Source: PUPG01 sp041686485 (GTDB lineage Bacteria > Bacteroidota > Bacteroidia > Bacteroidales > UBA7960). Taken from it: DNA of 64,000 nucleotides. The stretch is from assembly GCA_041686485.1 (NCBI GenBank), contig JAWLDT010000006.1, positions 3,805 to 67,804 on the forward strand, given 5' to 3'. Both the position numbers and the translations under genes were made by a program. Below are positions 7,826 to 15,436 of the stretch, in pieces; the stretch's first letter is position 1, and each line of letters opens with the position of its first letter. The notes under the pieces were generated by a model. The model did no database searches, was not told the origin of the DNA, and saw only the letters and a list, made by a program, of their open reading frames with translations.

Positions 7826-8752
7826 CTACAACGCTACCCTCCGGATATTCAGCTGATCCAGCTGCATGTTTCCGACCCCTTTCTCGGCGCCAATGCGGAT
7901 GTGCCCGATATCTCCGGGCTGGTGTTCCAGTAACATGGAAGAGGCGGCATCCGCGGCAATGATGTCTTCCGATACGATCAGACTGCGCATCCTTGTGAGG
8001 TCTGACGTGGAGGTGCCCTTAGGCCCGTTTTGGGTCATCACCAGGTAGGCATCAACAATATTGAGATCCGGCTTTTTCCACAGGCAAAAATCGGCAATAC
8101 ACTGATGCAGGTCGTTGCGATGCCAGTACCCCCGGTCCCAAACCAGCCCCATGAGGTTTTTCATGCCTATGGTGACGGTGGTGGAGCCGTGGTGTTTTAA
8201 AACGGGAATGTTGATAAACACATCACCTTCGAGTAGCTTTTCATGAACCTTTACATTCTTTAACCGCTCGGCTCCGGGAATAGAAACCTCTGTGAAATAC
8301 CGCTCAAGGTGGGCATGCAGCATTTGCCCGCCGGCGTTCTCGACTGCCTCTTTCACACCGCTGTTGGTATAGCTTCTTTCCCAATTGTCGCAGGTATGGT
8401 CGAAAGCGTATACCCGCCTTGCGCCGGCATCCAGACAATCCTTTACAATAGCTGCCATAAGGTCAGGATTGGTATTTGCGGCCCTTTCGGGTGAGGTGTC
8501 CCAGCTTGCATTGGGCTTTAAGACCACAGTTTGTCCGGGCTTTACATAGGTGCCAATGCCACCCATCTCAGCCATGGCCCGCTGATACAACTCTACCGGC
8601 TCACCATTACGCACGGCTACCAGGTCATAGTTGCCACGGGACTCTGCCTTTTTTTCGGCAGCAAACAATGGTATTCTGCCTATCGTAGAGGCGTACAGGC
8701 TGCTCAGGGCAGAAAAAACAACCCCCTTTTGAAGAAATTCCCTTCTGTTCAT
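7826..8752 (-). CDS. DUF362 domain protein with Tat-type leader
   Basis: A protein of about 308 aa starting MNRREFLQKGVVFSALSS, a leader with an RRxFL twin-arginine-like motif, so export by Tat is likely. An upstream in-frame ATG would add 11 residues but overlaps the promoter box, so I prefer 8752. The body matches DUF362 (VVLKPNASWDTSPERAANTN, DVFINIPVLKHHGSTTVTIG, GMKNLMGLVWDRG). DUF362 proteins often occur with polyferredoxins like the one downstream; their reaction is unknown. The promoter carries a 24-bp palindrome. Confidence 0.85.
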   Translation of the reverse strand: MNRREFLQKGVVFSALSSLYASTIGRIPLFAAEKKAESRGNYDLVAVRNGEPVELYQRAMAEMGGIGTYVKPGQTVVLKPNASWDTSPERAANTNPDLMAAIVKDCLDAGARRVYAFDHTCDNWERSYTNSGVKEAVENAGGQMLHAHLERYFTEVSIPGAERLKNVKVHEKLLEGDVFINIPVLKHHGSTTVTIGMKNLMGLVWDRGYWHRNDLHQCIADFCLWKKPDLNIVDAYLVMTQNGPKGTSTSDLTRMRSLIVSEDIIAADAASSMLLEHQPGDIGHIRIGAEKGVGNMQLDQLNIRRVAL

Positions 8753-8763
8753 ATCCCACATTT

Positions 8764-8787
8764 TTTTGCATAAGTTCTTATGCAAAA
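8764..8787. promoter_or_regulatory. 24-bp palindrome on the DUF362 promoter (candidate operator)
   Basis: Two perfect 11-bp arms, TTTTGCATAAG and CTTATGCAAAA, separated by TT. The right arm overlaps the minus-strand -7 box TAATTTTG at 8783-8790, and the palindrome covers the expected transcription start. A dimeric repressor bound here would block the promoter. No regulator gene is adjacent. Confidence 0.6.
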
Positions 8788-8790
8788 TTA
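8783..8790 (-). promoter_or_regulatory. -7 promoter box of the DUF362 gene
   Basis: Minus-strand TAATTTTG fits TAnnTTTG and ends about 30 bases before the chosen start at 8752. Confidence 0.55.
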
Positions 8791-8811
8791 AAATTTAACG
8801 CATCATTTTTG

Positions 8812-8819
8812 TATTTTTG
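8812..8819 (+). promoter_or_regulatory. -7 promoter box upstream of the 8933 gene
   Basis: TATTTTTG fits TAnnTTTG and would leave a leader of about 105 bases before the ATG at 8933. It diverges from the DUF362 promoter 22 bases away. Confidence 0.4.
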
Positions 8820-8932
8820 GGGTTCTTAATGAGATGAAACAGGTTATTTATACTCATTTTAAGTAAACAAAACCCCGGAAACCAGATCGGGTAAACAGGT
8901 TGAAAAATAATTAACCAATTGACAATCAGATT

Positions 8933-9466
8933 ATGAGTCAGACCAGAGCCATTAGTTTTCCTGCCAGCACCAATCTTCGGGCGATCCTGTTTGATGTATT
9001 TGCATTGGCCTTTATTTATCTTGTACCCACCATTTCTCACATGTTAAGCATCAAATTGTACCTGCTTGAACCCATGCGCCTGATGCTTGTTCTGGCAATG
9101 GTGCATACGCGGCGGCAGAATGCATACATACTGGCGTTTACCATGCCGTTTTTCTCATTCTTGATTTCCGCACATCCCCTGCTGGTCAAAGCCCTGCTTA
9201 TTGCCATTGAGCTTGTGGTGATGGTTTTTGTGTTCTATCAGCTGGAAAAGCGTTTGCATACTTTTGTGGCCATATTTTCCGCCATTTTGGTCAGCAAAAT
9301 GCTTTATTATGGGATGAAGTATGTTGCGGTTATTACTGTCCTGCCAGCAGAACCACTTGTAGGAACACCTTTGCAATTGCAGGTTCTGACATCCCTGGCA
9401 TTTAGCCTGTATCTGTTTCTTGTATTTGGAAAGTCCAGCTTATCAGGATCAGGCGGGACAAGCTGA
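8933..9466 (+). CDS. small multi-pass membrane protein of unknown function
   Basis: A 177-aa hydrophobic protein with about five predicted membrane segments (for example LFDVFALAFIYLVPTISHML and LLIAIELVVMVFVFY). Length and layout resemble ECF-transporter S components or MreD-like proteins, but I see no motif that decides it and do not assign a function. It starts ATGAGTCAGACC at 8933. The DUF3109 gene follows on the same strand with its own promoter box. Confidence 0.7.
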   Translation: MSQTRAISFPASTNLRAILFDVFALAFIYLVPTISHMLSIKLYLLEPMRLMLVLAMVHTRRQNAYILAFTMPFFSFLISAHPLLVKALLIAIELVVMVFVFYQLEKRLHTFVAIFSAILVSKMLYYGMKYVAVITVLPAEPLVGTPLQLQVLTSLAFSLYLFLVFGKSSLSGSGGTS

Positions 9467-9512
9467 TAGTTTGCCCGGTGTGATTTTTGGTCTTTCCTGT
9501 TTGCCATTTTTT

Positions 9513-9520
9513 TACCTTTG
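9513..9520 (+). promoter_or_regulatory. -7 promoter box 5 bases before the DUF3109 start
   Basis: TACCTTTG fits TAnnTTTG, and only five bases (CCGCC) separate it from ATG at 9526. The start site would fall at or next to the A of ATG, so the mRNA may be leaderless. Confidence 0.6.
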
Positions 9521-9525
9521 CCGCC

Positions 9526-10101
9526 ATGATTATTCTTGGTGATACTGTATTATCAGATGAGCTGTACGAGGAGCAGTTTGTTTGCGACCTTCCTGTTTGT
9601 AAGGGAGGATGTTGTATAGAAGGAGATGCCGGAGCTCCCCTAACTAAAGAAGAAACGTTTATCCTGGAGGAGATATCCGGACGTGTCCTGCCTTTTATGA
9701 TTGGTGACGGTGTACAGGCAGTTAACGATCAGGGCTATTGGGTCAAAGATGACGACGGTGACCTGACCACCCCACTGGTAGACGGGAAGCAGTGTGCTTA
9801 CGTCTTTTATGATTCCGGCAGGATAGCCAAATGTGCCATAGAGCGTGCATTTGAAGAGGGACTGGTTGATTTTCAAAAACCAATTTCCTGTCACCTGTTT
9901 CCCATCCGAATTACAAAATATCCCCATTACGAGGCACTGAACTACTTCCGCTGGCACTTGTGTGACTGTGCCCGCCTGAAAGGGCAAAAAAAGAAGGTAA
10001 GGGTTTATCGTTTCCTGAAGGAGCCGCTCATCCGCAGGTATGGTAAGGAGTGGTATGAAGAGCTGGAAGCTTACATTCATTACACCTATGAATCAGCATA
10101 G
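9526..10101 (+). CDS. DUF3109 family protein
   Basis: A 191-aa protein beginning MIILGDTVLSDELYEEQFVC. Conserved cysteines (FVCDLPVCKGGCC near the N-terminus, later SCHLFPIRI and HLCDCARL) are the hallmark of DUF3109 and suggest metal or Fe-S binding. The family's function is not known. An upstream in-frame GTG/ATG extension exists but would place the start inside the promoter box, so I use 9526. The gltX gene converges from the other side. Confidence 0.85.
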   Translation: MIILGDTVLSDELYEEQFVCDLPVCKGGCCIEGDAGAPLTKEETFILEEISGRVLPFMIGDGVQAVNDQGYWVKDDDGDLTTPLVDGKQCAYVFYDSGRIAKCAIERAFEEGLVDFQKPISCHLFPIRITKYPHYEALNYFRWHLCDCARLKGQKKKVRVYRFLKEPLIRRYGKEWYEELEAYIHYTYESA

Positions 10102-10174
10102 CATGCCCTGCCTGCGTCGGATGTAGCCGGAAAGTGCTTCAACCCTCAAAAAATACCGGATCAATGAGAGGCTC

Positions 10175-11698
10175 TTACCTGGACAGGGTTTGTATTGCCT
10201 GCTCAATTCGTTGTATCACCTCGTCTTTGCCAAGAATTTCCATGATTGCTTTTACGTCCGGACCTTTTCCTGCACCCACCAGTGCAAGCCGCAGACCGGG
10301 CATGATTTTGCCGGCACCGATATCGTACTCTTCCATGAACGCATGTAATGTGACTTCGATGTTTTCCGTGGTGAACGAATCGACCGAGCGAAGCTTTTCT
10401 GCCAGGGCCTGGAGCAGTTCTGGTGTTTCTTCCTTCCATTTCTTTTTGGCAAACTTTTCATCATAGGCCACGGGTCTTTCAAAAAAGAAAGCGGCTTGAT
10501 CCCACAATTCGCTGGTAAAGTTAACCCGTTCGCGAACCAGGTCGGTGATTTTTTCCATGGTTCCTTCGTCGGGCTGGTATCCCTTCTTCTGTATTTGTTG
10601 CATGAAATCGGCCGCTATTTCTTCGTTCGGTTTTTGCTGCAGGTACTGATGGTTAAACCACCTTGCTTTTTCGGGATCAAAGCGGGCGCCGGCCTTACCG
10701 ACCTTATCCAGGGAAAATGCATCAATCAGTTCTTCAAGAGAAAATATTTCCTGCTCGGTGCCGGGGTTCCAGCCAAGGAGCGCCAGGATGTTTATGAAAG
10801 CTTCGGGGAAATATCCTTCTTCCTTATAGCCTGGCGAAACTTCACCGGTAACAGGATCTTTCCATTCGAGCGGGAACACCGGGAATCCGAGACGGTCGCC
10901 ATCACGTTTGCTTAGCTTTCCATTCCCATCGGGCTTAAGCAACAGGGGCAAATGGGCAAATGCCGGCATCTGATTTTCCCAGCCAAGTACCCGGTACAAT
11001 AAAACATGCAGGGGTGCTGAGGGTAGCCACTCTTCTCCGCGAATTACATGGGTGATATGCATCAGATGGTCATCCACCACGTTGGCCAGATGGTAGGTGG
11101 GCATGCCGTCGCTTTTGAACAACACTTTGTCATCAAGCTGGTCGGTGTTGACCGTTACCTTACCGCGTATCAGGTCATTTACGATCACTTCCTCGTTTTC
11201 CGGCGTTCTGAGTCTTACCACATAAGGCTCACCGGCATCAAGTTTTTGTTGTACCGTATCTTCCGAAAGGGTCAGGGCATTTTTCATCGACAATCGTGTC
11301 TGGCTGTCGTACTGCGGGTTGCCTGATTTGGTTTCCTTAAGCCTGTCACGCATAGCTTCAAGCTCTTCGGGTGTGTCAAAAGCGTAATAGGCATGGCCCT
11401 GATCGATAAGCTGCATCACGTGATCTTTATACAGATCTTTTCTGTTCGACTGGCGATAAGGCCCGTCAGGACCACCTTTGTCAGGTCCTTCGTCCCATAA
11501 GATGCCACACCACTTCAGGGCATCCATGATGTATTTTTCAGCTCCGGGTACAAAACGTGTCTGATCGGTATCCTCGATACGCAATAAAAACTGACCACCA
11601 TGTTTACGGGCATAAAGATAGTTGTACAGGGCTGTCCGGACACCGCCCATATGCAAGGGGCCGGTGGGACTTGGTGCAAATCTGACGCGAACACTCAT
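10175..11698 (-). CDS. gltX: glutamyl-tRNA synthetase
   Basis: Class I aminoacyl-tRNA synthetase charging tRNA-Glu, 507 aa. The HIGH-type signature is HMGG at residues 16-19 and the KMSKS-type signature is KLSKR at 261-265; the IEDTDQTR segment (41-48) is typical. Whether it is discriminating cannot be told from sequence alone. It is the last gene of a same-strand run lysS, GH3, gltX with spacings of about 60 bp. Confidence 0.97.
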   Translation of the reverse strand: MSVRVRFAPSPTGPLHMGGVRTALYNYLYARKHGGQFLLRIEDTDQTRFVPGAEKYIMDALKWCGILWDEGPDKGGPDGPYRQSNRKDLYKDHVMQLIDQGHAYYAFDTPEELEAMRDRLKETKSGNPQYDSQTRLSMKNALTLSEDTVQQKLDAGEPYVVRLRTPENEEVIVNDLIRGKVTVNTDQLDDKVLFKSDGMPTYHLANVVDDHLMHITHVIRGEEWLPSAPLHVLLYRVLGWENQMPAFAHLPLLLKPDGNGKLSKRDGDRLGFPVFPLEWKDPVTGEVSPGYKEEGYFPEAFINILALLGWNPGTEQEIFSLEELIDAFSLDKVGKAGARFDPEKARWFNHQYLQQKPNEEIAADFMQQIQKKGYQPDEGTMEKITDLVRERVNFTSELWDQAAFFFERPVAYDEKFAKKKWKEETPELLQALAEKLRSVDSFTTENIEVTLHAFMEEYDIGAGKIMPGLRLALVGAGKGPDVKAIMEILGKDEVIQRIEQAIQTLSR

Positions 11699-11757
11699 AA
11701 TAATATGTATATTAATTGTAATAAAGACCCATACGGTCTGTATAGTATGTTGTTTGT

Positions 11758-13308
11758 CTAATCTGAAATTATCGGTTTGTGGTGTTGACGGAGGTATGAT
11801 TCCCAGTCATGCAGGGTTTGGTTTCGGACGACACGCGGAAATTTGTTTTGTGCGCCTTCCTTGCCTTTCATCTTCAACCAGCCATAGAATGCCTGAGATG
11901 GAAGCACATGAACGAAAACGTCTTTGATGGCGGCTATGCGTTCCACCCGGTAATCATCGTTCAGTATCTTCATATTATCGTCAATCTGCTTTTTCAGGGC
12001 ATTGGGGTCGATATCATCATCGGTTCCGATAAACCACTTGTGGGCAAACATGCGGCCATATTTGATTCCTGTGACGGAAAACTCCCTGATTACAATATTG
12101 AGCTTTTCTTCGGCCATCTTGATGGCTTTATTCATATTTTCGATAGACATATGCTCGCCGCAGAGATTCAAAAAATGCTTCGTACGGCCGGTAATGATGA
12201 TTTCACTACGCTTTTTATCGGCGATCCTGACCACATCACCGATCAGGTAGCGCCATGCACCGGCACATGTGCTTAGAAGCAAGGCATAGTCATGGCCTTC
12301 TTCAACTTCTTCAATGGTGAGGGCCTCCGGATTTTGCTGCAACTGGCCTTCCGCATCAAAATTGTTATCATCGAAAGGAATGAACTCCATAAATAATCCG
12401 TTATCCAGCGAAAGTTGCATGTTCTCAGTATCAGGCCGGCCCTGGAAAGCGATGAAACCCTCAGAAGCGAGGTATGTCTCGATATAGGTCAGTGGTTTCC
12501 CGAGTAGCTCCTCAAATCCTTTTTTGTAGGGCCCGAAAGAGACCCCTCCATGGACAAAAATAGACAGATTCGGCCATATCTCATGGATGTTATTCAACTT
12601 ATAATGATTAATGATTTTTTCCAGCAGTATTTGCCACCAGGCTGGAACACCGACCATCACACCAATATCCCAGTCTTTGGCTTTGGCCACAATTTCGTCA
12701 AGCTTGGTTGGCCAGTCACGCTCTTTGGATATGCGTTTCCCCGGTTTGTAGAAATGCTGAAACCAGAAAGGGATGTTTTTGGTCGTGATGCCTGAAAGAT
12801 CGCCTTCGAAATAGGTGCCGTTATATTGAAGGTGTGTGCTGCCACCCAACATCAGTATGCCTTTTTCATAAAAGGACCTCGGGAAGTTATACCTTGCCAG
12901 TGAGAAGATCTGTTTGACGCTGGTTTTTTTGATGGCGCGGAGCATGGTGGCTGTCACGGGAATGTGTTTACTGGAAGCTTCGGACGTCCCGGAGCTGAGG
13001 GCGAAGTATTTTACCTTTCCCGGCCAGCAGACATAAGGCTCTCCGTTTAAAGTTCGGTACCACCAATCCTTGAAAATGGAATTGTAGTCGTGGATGGGAA
13101 TGCGCTCCTGGAAACTACGGATGATATCTTCGCTTTGCAAAATTTCGGTAAATCTATAATGTTCCCCAAAAGCGGTATTGGCTGCCCGCCTGAGTAACTT
13201 TTTCAACTCACGTTTTTGGGCTTTGCCAGGATTTTTAGTGTGCATGATAACAGGCATTCTGCTTCTCAGCTCGATGGCCCGCTTAATGATGGAACCTAAT
13301 ATTGGCAT
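11758..13308 (-). CDS. GH3-family acyl-acid amido synthetase
   Basis: A 516-aa member of the GH3 family, enzymes that adenylate a carboxylic acid and conjugate it to an amino acid (known from plant auxin and jasmonate metabolism). All three ATP/AMP motifs are present: SSGTSEASSK (105-114), YLASEG (279-284) and YLIGDVV (354-360), so the enzyme should be active. It lies between lysS and gltX on the same strand, 60 and 59 bp from each. Bacterial GH3 substrates are largely unknown; none is implied by sequence here. Confidence 0.88.
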   Translation of the reverse strand: MPILGSIIKRAIELRSRMPVIMHTKNPGKAQKRELKKLLRRAANTAFGEHYRFTEILQSEDIIRSFQERIPIHDYNSIFKDWWYRTLNGEPYVCWPGKVKYFALSSGTSEASSKHIPVTATMLRAIKKTSVKQIFSLARYNFPRSFYEKGILMLGGSTHLQYNGTYFEGDLSGITTKNIPFWFQHFYKPGKRISKERDWPTKLDEIVAKAKDWDIGVMVGVPAWWQILLEKIINHYKLNNIHEIWPNLSIFVHGGVSFGPYKKGFEELLGKPLTYIETYLASEGFIAFQGRPDTENMQLSLDNGLFMEFIPFDDNNFDAEGQLQQNPEALTIEEVEEGHDYALLLSTCAGAWRYLIGDVVRIADKKRSEIIITGRTKHFLNLCGEHMSIENMNKAIKMAEEKLNIVIREFSVTGIKYGRMFAHKWFIGTDDDIDPNALKKQIDDNMKILNDDYRVERIAAIKDVFVHVLPSQAFYGWLKMKGKEGAQNKFPRVVRNQTLHDWESYLRQHHKPIISD

Positions 13309-13368
13309 GTTGACTGTTTTGGTAGATACACAGAATCTTCACGTTCATTCATAAATGTACAAAATTTC

Positions 13369-15108
13369 TCACGAGTCATTATGGTTTCCACCAATCCAGG
13401 CTTTAACCTCTTCGGGTTTTGGGGCGGGGATATCCAGTTTCTTTTTCTTCCTGAGTCCGCAAAGCTGATTAAACACCTTATTGAGGTTGGCTTCCCTTAG
13501 TGTGCTGAGGTCATGATAACCCGCTTCGGGTAGCAACTGTGCCCAGGTTTCGGGAATGCCGGCCTGTATAAACGCTTCAGTGCCGCTGGTGGTCGTCGAT
13601 GATTGTTCGGGTCGCATCTGCGGGAAGAACAAAACGTCCTGAATGCTATCGGCATTGGTAAGGATCATTGCCAGTCTGTCGATACCTATCCCCAGGCCTG
13701 CTGTGGGTGGCATGCCTGTTTCAATGGCTTTTAAAAAGTCTTCATCAAGGATCATGGCTTCAGGATCTCCGCGTCGCTCCAATTCGAGCTGTTCTTCAAA
13801 GCGCTGACGTTGATCTACAGGGTCATTCAGCTCACTGAAGGCATTGCTTATCTCTTTGCCATTGCAGATGGCCTCAAAACGTTCGACCAGACCCGGTTCA
13901 CTCCGGTGTTTCTTCGCCAGCGGCGACATTTCTATGGGGTAATCGGTAATGAAGGTAGGCTGGATAAGATTGGGCTCGCATTTCTCTCCGAAGATCTCAT
14001 CGATAAGCTTGCCACGGCCCATGCTGTCATCTGTTTCTATCCCGATGCTGCTGGCAAAGGCGCGTATCTCAGCTTCATCCATCGCTGAGACATCCGTACC
14101 GGTGAAATGGGCGATAGCTTCGTACATGGTATAACGTTTCCAGGGACGCCGGAAGTCGATGGTGTTGTCACCTACGCGGACGCTGGTCTGTCCATGCATG
14201 TCGGTAACGATCTTCTCCATCATCTCTTCCACCAGCGTCATCATCCATTCATAATCCTTGTAAGCGACATAAAGCTCCATCTGGGTGAACTCCGGATTAT
14301 GGAAACGACTCATACCTTCGTTGCGGAAGTCTTTGGCAAACTCAAATACGCCCTCATAACCTCCCACTATCAATCGCTTCAGGTACAGCTCGTTGGCAAT
14401 ACGCAGATAAAGGGTTGTGTCGAGTTTATTATGATAGGTTTTGAATGGCCTGGCGGCTGCTCCGCCGTATATGGGCTGCAGCACAGGTGTTTCAACCTCA
14501 AGGTAGCCTGCTTTAAGCAGATAGTCGCGCATGCTTTGGATCAGGCGTGCGCGCTGCCGGAATATTTCCTTGTTCCCGGGGTTTACGATGAGGTCAAGAT
14601 AACGTTGACGATAGCGTTGTTCAGGGTCTGTAAACGCATCATACACCTTGCCATCTTTTTCTTTTACCACGGGCAGCGGGCGTAATGATTTGCAAAGGAT
14701 TTTGAATTCCTTGACATGAACGGTGGTTTCACCCATTTTGGTGGTAAACACAAACCCCTTCACGCCAATGATATCACCGATGTCGATCAGGCGTTTGAAG
14801 ACGGTATTATACATGGTTTTATCCTCGCCCGGACAAATCTCATCGCGATTGAAATACAGCTGTATACGTCCGCTTTCGTCCTGCAGCTCTGCAAAAGAGG
14901 CGCTGCCCATGATCCGGCGGCCCATCACCCTGCCGGCGATTTGAATAGTTTGGAAGAGGCTGTTGTCTTCCGGAAACTGTTCTTTGATTTTCCGGGCTGT
15001 GGCTGTAATATCAAATGTTTCAGAAGGGTAGGGGTCAATACCCAAATCCCGCAGCTGCTGAAGCGCCTGCCTCCGTATCTGTTCCTGTTCGCTTATTCGT
15101 TGATCCAT
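13369..15108 (-). CDS. lysS: lysyl-tRNA synthetase (class II)
   Basis: Charges tRNA-Lys. The N-terminal OB-fold anticodon-binding domain is followed by class II motifs: FRNEGMSRFHNPEFTQ (motif 2 region) and GLGIGIDRLAM (motif 3). The start ATGGATCAACG at 15108 sits 25 bases after a clear promoter box; a longer in-frame version would run through that box. After the catalytic core a C-terminal extension of about 75 residues (PETWAQLLPEAGYHDLSTL onward) carries extra helices, an appendage I associate with Bacteroidota LysS. Length is 579 aa. Confidence 0.96.
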   Translation of the reverse strand: MDQRISEQEQIRRQALQQLRDLGIDPYPSETFDITATARKIKEQFPEDNSLFQTIQIAGRVMGRRIMGSASFAELQDESGRIQLYFNRDEICPGEDKTMYNTVFKRLIDIGDIIGVKGFVFTTKMGETTVHVKEFKILCKSLRPLPVVKEKDGKVYDAFTDPEQRYRQRYLDLIVNPGNKEIFRQRARLIQSMRDYLLKAGYLEVETPVLQPIYGGAAARPFKTYHNKLDTTLYLRIANELYLKRLIVGGYEGVFEFAKDFRNEGMSRFHNPEFTQMELYVAYKDYEWMMTLVEEMMEKIVTDMHGQTSVRVGDNTIDFRRPWKRYTMYEAIAHFTGTDVSAMDEAEIRAFASSIGIETDDSMGRGKLIDEIFGEKCEPNLIQPTFITDYPIEMSPLAKKHRSEPGLVERFEAICNGKEISNAFSELNDPVDQRQRFEEQLELERRGDPEAMILDEDFLKAIETGMPPTAGLGIGIDRLAMILTNADSIQDVLFFPQMRPEQSSTTTSGTEAFIQAGIPETWAQLLPEAGYHDLSTLREANLNKVFNQLCGLRKKKKLDIPAPKPEEVKAWIGGNHNDS

Positions 15109-15133
15109 CGGTATCCTGTTTTTTGATAAAGTG

Positions 15134-15141
15134 CAAAGGTA
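15134..15141 (-). promoter_or_regulatory. -7 promoter box of lysS
   Basis: Minus-strand TACCTTTG fits TAnnTTTG; it leaves a leader of about 20 bases before the lysS ATG at 15108 and decides that start. Confidence 0.65.
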
Positions 15142-15226
15142 ATGAATATCCTGATTCCGGTTTTCTGCCATGCAGTTGTTTCCTGATGATTCAGGGAATG
15201 CGGTGCTTGCAAGTATATAGCAAGGG

Positions 15227-15320
15227 GTTCGGGCTCAGCTTGTGTGCCTTCGAAACTTTAAAAGGCTGTCTGTAGCTATTAAGCTGACAAGTTCGGGCTC
15301 AGCTTGTGTGCCTTCGAAAC
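15227..15320. repeat. two 30-bp direct repeats with a 34-bp spacer
   Basis: The identical 30-bp blocks lie at 15227-15256 and 15291-15320; identity starts and stops exactly at these bounds. On the minus strand each begins GTTTCGAAGG and ends CCCGAAC. An inverted repeat AAGCTGA (15281-15287) / TCAGCTT (15299-15305) spans the spacer edge. The 30/34 spacing resembles one CRISPR repeat-spacer-repeat unit, but there are only two copies and no cas gene. The block lies in the 328-bp lysS/rlmD divergent gap. Confidence 0.85.
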
Positions 15321-15364
15321 CCGGGCATATTTAAACAGGTGGGGGCCGGATTATAAGAAAGTAG

Positions 15365-15372
15365 TAATTTTG
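15365..15372 (+). promoter_or_regulatory. -7 promoter box of the 23S rRNA methyltransferase gene
   Basis: TAATTTTG fits TAnnTTTG. It lies 64 bases upstream of the preferred TTG start at 15437. Confidence 0.55.
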
Positions 15373-15436
15373 TACGTTGTTTACCAATTTGCCCAACCGG
15401 TTGGGGGAACGTATACTATTTTTAAAACAATCGATT

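Noticed and set aside
7452..7856. A 134-codon plus-strand frame across the repeat-rich gap
   Set aside because: Its translation only reflects the hairpins and CTTCCAG repeats and resembles no protein.
8795..9040. An 81-codon minus-strand frame opposite the 8933 gene
   Set aside because: It lies antisense to a better membrane-protein gene and shows no protein-like pattern.
15227..15320. A CRISPR array
   Set aside because: Only two repeats, no cas genes, and no further repeat-like copies on either side; kept as a repeat only.
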